This document shows positions 8,339 through 17,359 of a stretch of DNA of 36,958 nt, piece after piece. The position numbers and the translations under genes are program-made. The notes under the pieces were generated by a model. It searched no databases, was not told the origin of the DNA, and saw only the letters and a program-made list of their open reading frames with translations. Source of the stretch: Tethybacter castelli (GTDB lineage Bacteria > Pseudomonadota > Gammaproteobacteria > Tethybacterales > Tethybacteraceae); contig JAZHEJ010000065.1 of the NCBI GenBank assembly GCA_036679665.1, positions 1 through 36,958 of the forward strand, in the 5' to 3' direction. Every line of letters starts with the position of its first letter. The first letter of the stretch is position 1.

Positions 8339-9280
8339 TTACTGGTCGGCATCAATACGTTTGAAAAGCGCAGGGGTGATACCAAGATCCGTTGCGGCAA
8401 TTTTCAGCAACAAACTGGTGGTCTTGGAAATGTTAGGGTGGGCGTCGGGCACGACAAGCACCGTGGTGTTGCCAGTTTTGCAGCCCAACCATGGTTGGGC
8501 GGAACCTGGCGGTTGAAGCGTGGCAACCTGCGCGTTTAGCCGGTCCAAGTTGGTACGCAAGGCGACATAGTGTTGCTTGCGCGCTTCGTCCACCAAAAAT
8601 ACGACCAGCGATGCGGTCATTGCTTGAGCCATAGCGTCGGTTAATCGGGTGTCAAGCGTCGTGCAACTGATGATCTGGGTAAGCGCGTTGCCGGTCGCGG
8701 ACAGTTCTTGATTGATCAGCGCGTATCTTTGCGCGCGTTCAGAATCTGATTTGTGCTTGGCAAGCACGTGCACCAAGACGGCGCTGCGGGTGTAAAACGG
8801 ATACAGGTTGATCGGTGGTACTAGTGCGCAGTATGCGTTGGCTTCGTCGGCGATAAACACCGGTTCTTTGGCGCGCGCGGTGGCGCACAGCGATTTGGCC
8901 GCGACCGGTGTTAGTGGAGCGGTGGCGCTTACCCGCAGACTAAGGTTGCTCTGGTTGGCCTTGCCAAGCTGTTTTTGAGCGTAGTCAACGATACCGTTTC
9001 GGCGGGCGCGGATCTGGCCGCGACCACCGATGGCCGGGATAAATTGAGTTCCCGCGCCGCGGAGTCGATTTAAGATGCGGTTGGCGACGGCGTTGGCGAG
9101 CAGATCACCGATGCCGACGCGCAGCACTTTGACAGTTGCCACGCCGGCGGCGTTGAGCTGATTGATTTCGTCCGCGCCGATGATTTTGCCCTTGGCCAGG
9201 CGGCAGCCGGCGCGTGACACCGGAGCGGCCAACAAACTGCCGAACGCATCGTCAGGAGTACAACTAAGCTTGCGCATCAC
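8339..9280 (-). CDS. Molybdopterin-binding-like protein, function unknown
   Basis: A 313-residue protein. Residues about 10-60 (AFGSLLAAPVSRAGCRLAKGKIIGADEINQLNAAGVATVKVLRV) match the start of the molybdopterin-binding domain of MoeA/CoxF-like proteins, which read roughly GxxLAHxxxxxxxRxxKGxxLxxxDIxxLxxAGxxxVxVxRL. The following AIGGRGQIRARRNGIVDYAQ aligns with the TGRVNLFA region of the molybdopterin-binding/NTP-transferase fusions, but no NTP-transferase motif (LAAGxSxRMG) is present. The C-terminal half is not recognised. The start is GTG 9280 or ATG 9277, four bases after the upstream stop, so it is co-transcribed with the membrane protein and dxs. No molybdenum cofactor gene is nearby, so a different ligand is possible. 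Confidence 0.5.
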   Translation of the reverse strand: MMRKLSCTPDDAFGSLLAAPVSRAGCRLAKGKIIGADEINQLNAAGVATVKVLRVGIGDLLANAVANRILNRLRGAGTQFIPAIGGRGQIRARRNGIVDYAQKQLGKANQSNLSLRVSATAPLTPVAAKSLCATARAKEPVFIADEANAYCALVPPINLYPFYTRSAVLVHVLAKHKSDSERAQRYALINQELSATGNALTQIISCTTLDTRLTDAMAQAMTASLVVFLVDEARKQHYVALRTNLDRLNAQVATLQPPGSAQPWLGCKTGNTTVLVVPDAHPNISKTTSLLLKIAATDLGITPALFKRIDADQ

Positions 9281-9284
9281 ATGG

Positions 9285-10220
9285 TTACCCGCAGGGCCCG
9301 TCAGCTATTTGCAAGTTAGGCAATTTGGTCAATGAACCCGGGGCGCCGCTAAAGTCAAGTCGCATACCAAGGCTAAGCATTACTGTGCCGGGGGCGGTTT
9401 GAGTAGGGCAGTTGTCAATGGCAAGCGAGACAATTTTTAGTTTGCGCGGCCACCTCAGCCAGCCCGGCAAATTTTCTTCAAGTTCACTAAGTTGTTGGTC
9501 AAATTTTTGGGCCGCCTGAAGCAACGGTGAGCGCAGGTCGCGCTCAGCTATGCCGATGTCGGTCAAAAATGTGGTGGCGCGTTCAGCTAGCAACCGCTGG
9601 ATTAATTCGGTAAAACCTGCGCCGGGACCATAGGCGTCTTGCCACGCGACTTTAGTAAGTGAATTTACCTCGAACGATGCCGCAGGAGGTTCAAAACGCA
9701 ACTTCCAGTCCGGTTGGATCGCAAGATTGTCGATCACCACGTCCACTCTGCCAACAAAGGTCCGGATGTCGCCGGTTTCAGTTTGCTCTTCGTCGCGGCG
9801 GTAGGCGCGGCGCGGCCTAACGTAGAATTCGCCTTCCATCATCGCGCTAACTTCCAAGGTGCGCTCCGCAGCGCGCACGCGCACCGAATCCGCAACGAAA
9901 TTAATGCGGCCTAGCATGGACACAATTTCCGGGTGTTCAGGTTGGTCAACCAAAATACTGAAATCTTCAATCGGTAATACCTGCGACAGCGCCGCGTCGT
10001 CGATGCTCATCGTCATGGTTACCGCAAGTTCGAGCGTCAAAGGTCTGATCAACACTCCGCTGCGCACCTGAATCGGCAATCGTCCGCCGATGGCCGGGGG
10101 CAACGGCACGTTGACTTGCTGGTCAAAATTTATCGGTTGCGCGGAAATTTGCAACAGTACAATTCCAAGCGCCCCAAGCGCAACGACACTTCCTAAAATA
10201 ATTGCCAGGTATTTAATCAT
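9285..10220 (-). CDS. Membrane-anchored protein of unknown function
   Basis: About 311 residues from the ATG at 10220 (a GTG at 10229 adds three residues and has a poorer ribosome site). The N-terminus (IKYLAIILGSVVALGALGIVLL) is a single hydrophobic segment without an obvious signal-peptidase or lipobox site, so the protein is probably anchored in the inner membrane with the bulk in the periplasm. The rest is rich in beta-type alternation, with PPAIGGRLPIQVRSGVLIRPLTLELAV near the start. Its fold resembles periplasmic lipid-binding or tubular (YceB/DUF1439-like) proteins only vaguely. It lies between dxs and the molybdopterin-binding-like gene, with very short spacers on both sides, so one operon is likely. 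No function is assigned. Confidence 0.7.
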   Translation of the reverse strand: MIKYLAIILGSVVALGALGIVLLQISAQPINFDQQVNVPLPPAIGGRLPIQVRSGVLIRPLTLELAVTMTMSIDDAALSQVLPIEDFSILVDQPEHPEIVSMLGRINFVADSVRVRAAERTLEVSAMMEGEFYVRPRRAYRRDEEQTETGDIRTFVGRVDVVIDNLAIQPDWKLRFEPPAASFEVNSLTKVAWQDAYGPGAGFTELIQRLLAERATTFLTDIGIAERDLRSPLLQAAQKFDQQLSELEENLPGWLRWPRKLKIVSLAIDNCPTQTAPGTVMLSLGMRLDFSGAPGSLTKLPNLQIADGPCG

Positions 10221-10248
10221 TCGCCCCACCCAACGCCGCTAAGTTAGC

Positions 10249-12087
10249 TTAGGCGATTAGTTTGCGCAACTGGCGCGCTTTGGCGACGATGTCGGCCGCG
10301 GTAAGCTTGGCCGCTTGGCGCTGCTCAGCCACGGTGCCGTGGTCAATGAACCGATCGGGAATACCCATATGCGCAATGACCGGCGGCTTTATCTTACCTG
10401 CGTAAAGTTCGGCGATCGCCGAGCCTGCGCCGCCGGCAATCACGTTTTCTTCAATCGTAAGCCAAACGTTGTGGTCGACGGCAAGTTTAGCCAGCAATTT
10501 ATGGTCGAGCGGCTTGACAAAACGCATATCCGCCACCGTCGCGTCAAGCTGCTCGGCCGCTTCCATGGCCAGGCCGTGCATCGGCCCGAACGCCAACAAG
10601 GCGATGTTTTTGCCGCGCCGACTGATGATTCCGCGTCCGATCGACAAGCAAGAGGCAAGATCGGTCGGCAATTTGGCGCCGGTTGCCGCGCCGCGCGGAT
10701 AACGCACCGCGCACGGTCCGTTGCAAGCGAGCGCCGCGTTGAGCATTTGCCACATTTGGTTTTCGTCGGCGGGGACCATGACGGTCAGATTGGGCACGCA
10801 GCGCAAAAAGCTCAAGTCGAACGCGCCGTGGTGAGTCGCGCCGTCGGCGCCCACAAAGCCGGCGCGGTCGATCGCGAAAATAACCGGCAGATTTTGAATC
10901 GCCACGTCGTGGATAAGCTGGTCGTAACCGCGTTGCAAAAAGGTCGAATAGATCGCGAGCACGGGTCGTTGGTCGCTCGCCGCCAATCCGGCGCAGAACG
11001 TTACCGCATGCTGTTCGGCGATGCCGACATCGAAGTAGCGTTGCGGAAACTGCTTTTCGAACTCGACCATTCCGGAACCTTCGCGCATGGCGGGGGTAAT
11101 GCCGAACACCCTGGTGTCGCGCCGCGCCGCGTCAATCAACCATTGGCCGAATACTTGCGAATAAGTGGGGCGCGGCGCGGGCGCGGTTTCGACCTTCAGC
11201 GGCGCTTTCGGCGGCGCGGAGATGCCGTGGTGCTTGACGGGGTCTTGTTCGGCGGCGTGGTAGCCGCGTCCTTTGACGGTCGCCACATGGAGCAAACGCG
11301 GTCCGCCGCGGTCGCGCAGATTGCGCAAGGTGTCGATCAGCACGTTCAGATCGTGGCCGTCGATCGGGCCGAAATAATTGAATCCGAATTCCTCGAACAA
11401 GGTGCCGGGCAACACCATGCCTTTGAGGTGTTCTTCGGCCTTGGCGGCGAAACCGCGCAAAGTCGGCGGGATGACCTGGTTGGAACCTGCGCGGACTTTG
11501 TCGTACAAAGTCGAAGAAAGGATGCGGGCCAAGTTTTGCCTGACCGCTCCGACCGCCGGCGAGATTGACATGTCGTTGTCATTGAGGATGACAAGTAGAT
11601 CAAGGTTTTTGTTTGCGCCGGCGTTATTGAGAGCTTCAAAGGCCATCCCGCCCGACAGCGCGCCGTCGCCGATGATCGCCACCGCGTGGCCTGAGCCGCC
11701 TAGCGCGATACCCATCGCCGCGGAAATCGAAGTGGAAGCATGGGCGGTGCCAAAAGCGTCGTGCAAACTTTCGGCGCGTTGCGGAAATCCGGACAAGCCG
11801 CCTAGCTGTCTGATTGACGCCAATTGATCGCGCCGGCCGGTTAACACTTTGTGCGCGTAGGCTTGATGGCCTACGTCCCAGACGATGCGGTCGGCCGGTG
11901 AGCCAAACACGTGGTGTACCGCGACGGTAAGCTCAACGGTGCCAAGATTGCTCGACAGATGGCCTCCGACCCGGGTTACGGTGGTGTGGATATATTGACG
12001 CAGTTCAGCAGCTAGCTTATGCAACTGGTCGCGGCGCAGATTTTTCAGATCGGCAGGAGAATCAATTTTTGCTAACAGCCCGGACAT
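10249..12087 (-). CDS. dxs: 1-deoxy-D-xylulose-5-phosphate synthase
   Basis: A 612-residue thiamine-diphosphate enzyme (EC 2.2.1.7) that condenses pyruvate and glyceraldehyde 3-phosphate to DXP, the first step of the MEP isoprenoid pathway and a precursor for thiamine and pyridoxal. Visible landmarks are SSNLGTVELTVAVHHVF and VWDVGHQAYAHKVLTGR near the N-terminus, the ThDP/Mg motif GDGALSGGMAFEALNNAG (about 138-155), a transketolase pyrimidine-binding domain with DVGIAEQHAVTFCAGLA (about 353-369) and RAGFVGADGATHHGAFD, and a C-terminal transketolase domain. The length is typical (about 620). No ispA or xseB is adjacent, as there is in many gammaproteobacteria. It is the first gene of a minus-strand operon. 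Confidence 0.98.
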   Translation of the reverse strand: MSGLLAKIDSPADLKNLRRDQLHKLAAELRQYIHTTVTRVGGHLSSNLGTVELTVAVHHVFGSPADRIVWDVGHQAYAHKVLTGRRDQLASIRQLGGLSGFPQRAESLHDAFGTAHASTSISAAMGIALGGSGHAVAIIGDGALSGGMAFEALNNAGANKNLDLLVILNDNDMSISPAVGAVRQNLARILSSTLYDKVRAGSNQVIPPTLRGFAAKAEEHLKGMVLPGTLFEEFGFNYFGPIDGHDLNVLIDTLRNLRDRGGPRLLHVATVKGRGYHAAEQDPVKHHGISAPPKAPLKVETAPAPRPTYSQVFGQWLIDAARRDTRVFGITPAMREGSGMVEFEKQFPQRYFDVGIAEQHAVTFCAGLAASDQRPVLAIYSTFLQRGYDQLIHDVAIQNLPVIFAIDRAGFVGADGATHHGAFDLSFLRCVPNLTVMVPADENQMWQMLNAALACNGPCAVRYPRGAATGAKLPTDLASCLSIGRGIISRRGKNIALLAFGPMHGLAMEAAEQLDATVADMRFVKPLDHKLLAKLAVDHNVWLTIEENVIAGGAGSAIAELYAGKIKPPVIAHMGIPDRFIDHGTVAEQRQAAKLTAADIVAKARQLRKLIA

Positions 12088-12397
12088 GATCTAATAGTTA
12101 TAACTGGCGCAGTCCGCTTCGCAAATATGCCGCTTGCCGGCCGGACGCGTATCAATAAGATGTTTGCAATGCGCTTATACGGATTTTAACGTTTTGCGAA
12201 CTTGGCGCGTTGAAATCCGATCTTGGCAACTTTGATATTGTACATATTGTCCGGTCTAAATCTTGCGCAAACTTTTAGCTAAAAAAGCTTGGCGTTTATG
12301 CGTTTTTTTGGTGCGCTCAAACCAATAAGCGCAATTCAATCATTGCGGGGTTGTTAGCTTATAATCAGTCAAGCTTTATATCAACTTTAAAAGAAGA
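12088..12397. promoter_or_regulatory. Divergent intergenic region between dxs and frcB
   Basis: 310 non-coding bases that must hold the promoters of both operons. For frcB a perfect TATAAT lies at 12360-12365, about 33 bases before the start, with no good -35 hexamer at 16-18 bases. This suggests activator dependence or an extended element. The dxs promoter was not located. No regulator binding site could be identified. Confidence 0.45.
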
Positions 12398-13420
12398 ATG
12401 ACTCAAATGAAAAAAATAATTGTTGCAGGAATTGCTTTAGGGGCGATCGTCGCCGGTTCAGTTGCGCAGGCCCAAGTCGGGGCGTGTTTGATCACCAAAA
12501 CCGACACCAACCCGTTTTTCGTAAAAATGAAAGAAGGCGCGACCGCCAAGGCTCGCGAGCTTGGCATTGATCTGAAAAGCTATGCCGGCAAGGTTGACGG
12601 TGACAACGCCAGTCAAGTGGCCGCGATTGAAACGTGCATCGCTGACGGCGCCAAAGGAATTTTGTTAACCCCTTCGGACACCAAGGCGATCGTATCGTCG
12701 GTGCGCCAAGCCCGCGACGCCGGCATACTGGTTATCGCGCTGGATACGCCGCTAGACCCGATTGACGCCGCCGACGCGACCTTCGCCACCGACAACTTTT
12801 TGGCCGGTGAATTGATCGGTAAATGGGCGGCTGCGAAATTAGGCGCGGATGCGGCCAATGCGAAGATCGGGATGCTGGATATAGCAATCAGCCAGCCTAC
12901 GGTCGGCGTGTTGCGCGATCAAGGTTTTTTGCAAGGTTTTGGAATTGCGCTTGGCGACCCGAACAAATGGGGCGACGAAACCGACAGCCGGATCGTCGGC
13001 AACGATGTCACCGCCGGCAATGAAGAAGGTGGCCGCAGGGCGATGGAAAATTTACTTGCCATCGACCCGGGCATCAATCTCATCTACACGATCAATGAAC
13101 CTGCCGCCGCCGGCGCCTATGAAGCGCTTAAAGCGATCGGCCGCGAAGATGACGTGTTGATTGTTTCGGTTGACGGCGGCTGTCCCGGCGTGGCCAATGT
13201 CAAATCCGGCGTGATTGGCGCGACTTCCCAGCAATACCCGTTGCTGATGGCGTCGTTGGGAATTGAAGCGATCAAAAATTGGGCCGACAACAATGTCAAG
13301 CCGCGTCCCACCCCGGGTAAAGATTTCTTTGATACCGGCGTCAGTTTGGTAACCGACCAGCCGGTGCCGGGAGTGCCTTCCATTGATACCACCGAAGGCA
13401 CCAATTTGTGCTGGGGATAA
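12398..13420 (+). CDS. frcB: Sugar ABC transporter periplasmic binding protein, FrcB-like
   Basis: A 340-residue type 1 periplasmic binding protein of the ribose/fructose/xylose (CUT2) class. The signal peptide is MKKIIVAGIALGAIVAGSVAQA, starting at Met4 (12407); the ATG at 12398 is possible but the AAGAAG ribosome site fits 12407 better. The mature N-terminus GACLITKTDTNPFFVKMKEGA and the later VSVDGGCPGV and GVIGATSQQYPLLMASLGIEAI are typical. The frcB-frcC-frcA order and the FrcB-like N-terminus point to the Sinorhizobium fructose/mannose/ribose importer, but the substrate is an inference. It is first in its operon; a hairpin in the 93-base spacer before the permease may lower permease expression relative to this protein. 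Confidence 0.85.
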   Translation: MTQMKKIIVAGIALGAIVAGSVAQAQVGACLITKTDTNPFFVKMKEGATAKARELGIDLKSYAGKVDGDNASQVAAIETCIADGAKGILLTPSDTKAIVSSVRQARDAGILVIALDTPLDPIDAADATFATDNFLAGELIGKWAAAKLGADAANAKIGMLDIAISQPTVGVLRDQGFLQGFGIALGDPNKWGDETDSRIVGNDVTAGNEEGGRRAMENLLAIDPGINLIYTINEPAAAGAYEALKAIGREDDVLIVSVDGGCPGVANVKSGVIGATSQQYPLLMASLGIEAIKNWADNNVKPRPTPGKDFFDTGVSLVTDQPVPGVPSIDTTEGTNLCWG

Positions 13421-13458
13421 TTTGCGGTAAGCGCAGTTATTTACTGATCTAGAGAATG

Positions 13459-13481
13459 GAAGGCGGGATTAACCTGCCTTC
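13459..13481 (+). promoter_or_regulatory. Intercistronic hairpin after frcB
   Basis: GAAGGCGGG (13459-13467) pairs with CCTGCCTTC (13473-13481) around a 5-base loop: nine pairs with one G-U. It is followed by TTTAG, not a full T-run, so it is likely a partial terminator or a 3'-end stabiliser that favours high binding-protein levels, as in other binding-protein operons. Confidence 0.6.
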
Positions 13482-13513
13482 TTTAGTGTCCGGCTTGATT
13501 AAGGAGGAGAATC

Positions 13514-14584
13514 TTGCCTCCGCAATCCGACCCCCAAAATTTTGCTAAAACCACCGGTGGCGCCGATGAGGCGGTAGTTGAATTTGACGATCAAAAACAC
13601 GGCTTTGTAACCGGCCTCCAGCACCGCTTGCATCAAACCCCGGCGGCGGTGCCGTTGATCGTCTTGATATTGTCGATCGTTATATTCGGGTTGTTTCTCG
13701 GCGCGAAATTTTTCGCTCCGTTTGCCTTGACGCTGATTTTGCAACAGGTCGCAATCGTGGGCATCGTGGCCGCGGCTCAATCGCTGGTTATTCTTACCGC
13801 CGGCATTGATCTGTCGGTCGGGGCGATTATGGTTTTTTCATCGGTGATCATGGGCCAGTTCACATTTCGCTACGGAATGCCGGCGGAATTCGCCATTGCT
13901 TGCGGCTTGGCCGCCGGGATGCTGATGGGAGCCGTCAACGGGGTGCTGGTCGCTTTTATGCGCCTGCCGCCGTTTATCGTAACTTTGGGTACCTGGCAGA
14001 TTTTTCTGGCCGCGAATTTTCTTTATTCGGCCAATGAAACCATTCGTTCGCAAGACATAGCCGAAAAAGCGGCGGCTTTGCAGTTTTTCGGTGAGAAATT
14101 CGAAATCGGCGGCGCGGTATTTACTTACGGAGTCGTGGCGATGCTTTTGATCGTGGCGGTACTTACCTATGCGCTCAAGCATACCGCATGGGGCCGTCAT
14201 GTATACGCGGTGGGCGACGATCCGGAAGCCGCGGAATTGGCGGGAGTGCGAACTAAGCGCGTGTTGGTGTCGATTTATGTGCTCGCCGGTTTGATCTGCG
14301 CTTTTGCCGGCTGGGTATTAATTGGCCGCATCGGCTCGGTTTCGCCAACTTCAGGCCAGCTGGCCAATATCGAATCGATAACCGCGGTGGTGATCGGCGG
14401 CATTTCGCTGTTTGGAGGGCGTGGTTCGATATTGGGTTCGTTGTTCGGAGCGCTAATCGTGGGAGTGTTTTCACTGGGGCTGCGCATGGTCGGCACCGAC
14501 CCGCAATGGACTTTTTTGCTGATCGGAATGTTGATTATCTTCGCGGTAACAGTCGATCAGTGGATCAGGAAGGTATCGGCATGA
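13514..14584 (+). CDS. frcC: Sugar ABC transporter permease, FrcC-like
   Basis: A 356-residue CUT2 (RbsC/FrcC-type) inner-membrane permease with about eight to ten hydrophobic segments after a hydrophilic N-terminus of about 45 residues. Family hallmarks are QSLVILTAGIDLSVGAIM, NGVLVAFMRLPPFIVTLGT and AVGDDPEAAELAGVRTKRV, the last being the cytoplasmic loop that contacts the ATPase, followed by AVVIGGISLFGGRGSI. The start codon is TTG, fixed by a near-perfect AAGGAGGAGA at 13501-13510. The stop overlaps the frcA start as ATGA, so the two subunits are translationally coupled. Two permease chains with FrcA form the transporter. Confidence 0.93.
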   Translation: MPPQSDPQNFAKTTGGADEAVVEFDDQKHGFVTGLQHRLHQTPAAVPLIVLILSIVIFGLFLGAKFFAPFALTLILQQVAIVGIVAAAQSLVILTAGIDLSVGAIMVFSSVIMGQFTFRYGMPAEFAIACGLAAGMLMGAVNGVLVAFMRLPPFIVTLGTWQIFLAANFLYSANETIRSQDIAEKAAALQFFGEKFEIGGAVFTYGVVAMLLIVAVLTYALKHTAWGRHVYAVGDDPEAAELAGVRTKRVLVSIYVLAGLICAFAGWVLIGRIGSVSPTSGQLANIESITAVVIGGISLFGGRGSILGSLFGALIVGVFSLGLRMVGTDPQWTFLLIGMLIIFAVTVDQWIRKVSA

Positions 14585-15360
14585 TCCAGCCGGTTTTGCA
14601 GACGCATAGCTTAGTCAAGCACTTCGGCCGGGTAGTCGCGTTAGACCACTGCGAGTTTGAACTTCGCGCCGGGGAAATTCTGGCGATAATCGGTGATAAC
14701 GGCGCGGGCAAATCAACTTTGATTAAGATAATTTCCGGCGCGCTCAAACCCGACGATGGACAGATTTTCCTCAATGGAGAGCAAGTCCATTTCGCGTCGC
14801 CGCTTGAAGCGCGCAAGGCGGGCATCGAGACGGTTTACCAAAGCCTGGCGTTGTCGCCCGCGTTGTCGATAGCCGACAACATGTTTTTAGGCCGCGAGCA
14901 ACGCAAGAAAGGTTGGTTGGGTTCAATTTTTCGTCTGCTTGATCACGCCGGCATGGCTCAAAGCGCACGGGACAAACTATCCGCGTTAGGATTGATGACC
15001 ATCCAGAATATCGGCCAGGCGGTGGAAACTTTGTCCGGCGGTCAGCGCCAGGGCATCGCCGTTGCGCGCGCGGTCGCCTTCAAATCGCAGGTGGTTATCA
15101 TGGACGAACCGACCGCGGCGTTGGGCGTAAAAGAATCGCGCCGCGTGTTGGAACTTATTCGCGAAGTCAAAGCCAGCGGTCTGCCGATTGTGCTGATTTC
15201 GCACAACATGCCGCATGTTTTTGAAGTGGCCGACCGGATTCATATCCACCGCTTGGGGCGCAGACTGTGTGTGATTGATCCGCAAGAATACAGCATGTCG
15301 GATGCGGTGGCGTTTATGACCGGCGCCAAAGAACCGCCATTGATGCCAAACGATTCATAA
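14581..15360 (+). CDS. frcA: Sugar ABC transporter ATP-binding protein, FrcA-like
   Basis: A 259-residue single-domain ATPase. The true start is the ATG at 14581, overlapping the frcC stop and preceded by AGGAAGG at 14567-14573; an upstream in-frame start at 14506 would be buried in frcC. Walker A GDNGAGKST (about 38-46), the signature LSGGQRQG, Walker B VVIMDEPTAALG and the switch His in LISHN are all intact. It is single-domain, unlike the tandem-domain RbsA, matching FrcA of Sinorhizobium. It powers uptake by FrcB-FrcC. No terminator is evident after it. Confidence 0.93.
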   Translation: MIQPVLQTHSLVKHFGRVVALDHCEFELRAGEILAIIGDNGAGKSTLIKIISGALKPDDGQIFLNGEQVHFASPLEARKAGIETVYQSLALSPALSIADNMFLGREQRKKGWLGSIFRLLDHAGMAQSARDKLSALGLMTIQNIGQAVETLSGGQRQGIAVARAVAFKSQVVIMDEPTAALGVKESRRVLELIREVKASGLPIVLISHNMPHVFEVADRIHIHRLGRRLCVIDPQEYSMSDAVAFMTGAKEPPLMPNDS

Positions 15361-15499
15361 ATCCGCCGACGACGGTTGAGTTTTTTGTTTATGAAAATCG
15401 GTTATAAGATGTTGCGCCAATACGCCAAGCAAGGCAGGTGTTCGGTAATCTCTAGCAACATGATCTGTCTGCCATCTTATATTGCCGCAACGGGTTGCT

Positions 15500-15505
15500 T
15501 ATAAT
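15500..15505 (+). promoter_or_regulatory. Likely -10 element of the second ABC/dhaKL operon
   Basis: A perfect TATAAT lies 38 bases before the start, in the context GGGTTGCTTATAATTT. The -35 is poor. The similar context GTTAGCTTATAATCA occurs before frcB. Confidence 0.4.
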
Positions 15506-15542
15506 TTTGCTTTTCTAAAAAGAGAAAGAGGAAAAGAGAAAT

Positions 15543-16517
15543 TTGAATTCACAAGCATTAGCTGACGCCACGGTTTATCCGGCGTGGTTTAACGCTAAAC
15601 GTAAAAGTAAAGAACATCTGCAGGTCGGGCGCTGGGTGCCGTTGGCGTTGGTTTCGCCGCCGGTGTTGGTGTTGCTGGCGATTGTGATTTATCCGACGAT
15701 CTGGATGTTTTACCACGCTTTGCACGACACCAATATGATGCGCTTGTTCCAGGAAAACTGGGAATACGTGGGGTCGTCCAATTTCCACACCGTGTTGACT
15801 TCATCGCGGTTTTGGGATTCGGCCGGCCATATGTTGCAGTATCTGGTGTTTGGAGCTTGTTTTCAGGTACTCCTAGGTACAATTTTGGCGCTGACTTTGT
15901 ATGAGTTGGTCAAAAGCAATATTTGGCGCACCGTGTTGCTGGTACTGATGGTGATTCCGATGATGCTGCCACCATCCATAGTCGGGGTGTTGTGGAAATT
16001 CTTACTTACCCCGTCCAACGGCGCGGTTAATCAGGCGCTGTTGGATTTAGGGCTGATTAACGAACACATTGAATGGTTTAACAGCGGATTTTCGTTGTGG
16101 TCGATCATCATCGCCGACGTCTGGAACTGGACCGCTTTGCCGTTATTGATCATATTTTCCGGGCGAGTGTCGTTGCCGCCGGCGATTTTTGAAGCGGCGC
16201 GGGTTGACGGCGCGAGCGGGTTGCAGATCATGCGACGTTTGACCTTGCCTTTGCTCAAAGAAATTATCGCGATCGCTTTTATCATTCGCTTCATGGATGC
16301 GTTCAAGTTTGTCGATCTGGTGTTCGTTATGACTTCCGGCGGTCCGGCGCAGTCTTCGGAACTGCCCGCGTACATTGCTTTTCAGCGTGGGGTGCGGGAA
16401 TTTGAAATCGGCGAGGCCGCAGCTTACGCGATCGTGATCTTTGTGTGTTCAGCCGTAATTATCACGTTGTTTTTACAGTACCTGAAACGGGTGTTGAAAG
16501 CCAAAGGAATCGCATGA
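15543..16517 (+). CDS. Sugar/polyol ABC transporter permease (MalF/UgpA-like)
   Basis: A 324-residue CUT1-type permease with six main hydrophobic segments after a hydrophilic N-terminus. The EAA loop is EAARVDGASGLQIMRRLTLPLL (about 219-240), the contact for the ATPases. The start is TTG at 15543, preceded by a purine-rich AGAGGAAAAGAGAA; no better in-frame start precedes it. The stop overlaps the next gene as ATGA. It is the first gene of a tightly packed operon: permease, permease, ATPase, ATPase, binding protein, dhaK, dhaL. The substrate is unknown; the attached DhaKL kinase points to a short ketose or polyol. Confidence 0.92.
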   Translation: MNSQALADATVYPAWFNAKRKSKEHLQVGRWVPLALVSPPVLVLLAIVIYPTIWMFYHALHDTNMMRLFQENWEYVGSSNFHTVLTSSRFWDSAGHMLQYLVFGACFQVLLGTILALTLYELVKSNIWRTVLLVLMVIPMMLPPSIVGVLWKFLLTPSNGAVNQALLDLGLINEHIEWFNSGFSLWSIIIADVWNWTALPLLIIFSGRVSLPPAIFEAARVDGASGLQIMRRLTLPLLKEIIAIAFIIRFMDAFKFVDLVFVMTSGGPAQSSELPAYIAFQRGVREFEIGEAAAYAIVIFVCSAVIITLFLQYLKRVLKAKGIA

Positions 16518-17356
16518 CTGCCGCTCGCGGTCCTAAACTGGTGCGCACCTTACTGTGGGTGTTGCTTGGCGTTTGGCTGTTACTGACTTTGTTTCCGTTG
16601 TATTGGCAAGCGATCACCGCGCTCAAATCGACCGAAGAAACCAACCGTACCATCCCGACTTTTTGGCCTGAGCAATTTCAGCCGGGCAACTTTGTCGCGG
16701 TGTTTTCCGAAAGCAGCAATTTTGACGCGTTAGTGTCAAGTTTTGTGATCGCCACCGGCAACACCCTTTTATCCTTGTTGCTAGGGACCATGGCCGGTTA
16801 TGCGTTCGCGCGCTTTCCGCGTCATGCCGGCGGTGAGAATTTGGCATTCTGGATTTTGTCCAATCGGATGTTTCCGCCGGTGGCGGTAATTATCCCGATG
16901 TTTTTTCTGTTTGACGCGTTGCCGTGGGGCACTGACAGCCATATTTCGCTGATCATTCTTTATCTGGTGTTTAACATGCCGCTGGCCACTTGGCTGATGA
17001 TGGTGTTTTTTCGCGACGCGCCGCGCGAACTGGAAGAGGCCGCTTATCTTGACGGTTATACCCCGTTCGGGGCGTTTCGAAAGGTTACGCTGCCGTTGGT
17101 ATTGCCCGGCATGATCTCAGTGGCGATGCTGTGTTGGATATTCGCTTGGAACGAGTATTTGTTCGCCACCTTGTTCGTGGGCACCGAAGTGCGCACGTTC
17201 ACAATCGTGATACCGACGTTCACGCACGGCAGTCAGACCTTGTGGAACCTGCAGATGGCATTTTCGATCATCGCGGTGTTGCCACCGGTGCTGTTGTTTA
17301 TTTTTCTGCGCCGATACATGGTGCGCGGATTGTCGCTTGGCGTGGTCAAAGGATAA
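16514..17356 (+). CDS. Sugar/polyol ABC transporter permease (MalG/UgpE-like)
   Basis: A 280-residue second CUT1 permease. The start is the ATG at 16514, overlapping the preceding stop; a longer frame from 16445 would read through the first permease gene. Six hydrophobic segments are visible. The EAA loop is EEAAYLDGYTPFGAFRKVTLPLVLPG (near 181-206), and the C-terminal RRYMVRGLSLGVVKG is the classic MalG-type ending (RxxxxGLTxGAVKG). It pairs with the upstream permease as a heterodimer. Only three bases separate it from the first ATPase gene. Confidence 0.93.
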   Translation: MTAARGPKLVRTLLWVLLGVWLLLTLFPLYWQAITALKSTEETNRTIPTFWPEQFQPGNFVAVFSESSNFDALVSSFVIATGNTLLSLLLGTMAGYAFARFPRHAGGENLAFWILSNRMFPPVAVIIPMFFLFDALPWGTDSHISLIILYLVFNMPLATWLMMVFFRDAPRELEEAAYLDGYTPFGAFRKVTLPLVLPGMISVAMLCWIFAWNEYLFATLFVGTEVRTFTIVIPTFTHGSQTLWNLQMAFSIIAVLPPVLLFIFLRRYMVRGLSLGVVKG

Positions 17357-17359
17357 CAA

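Noticed and set aside
10315..11568. A 417-codon open frame on the plus strand opposite dxs
   Set aside because: It lies entirely antisense to a textbook dxs gene, has a basic low-complexity composition and no domain. It is a shadow of the GC-skewed codon use.
15361..15400. Terminator after frcA (CCG-ACGA-CGG followed by T-rich sequence)
   Set aside because: The stem is only three pairs, too weak to support a call.
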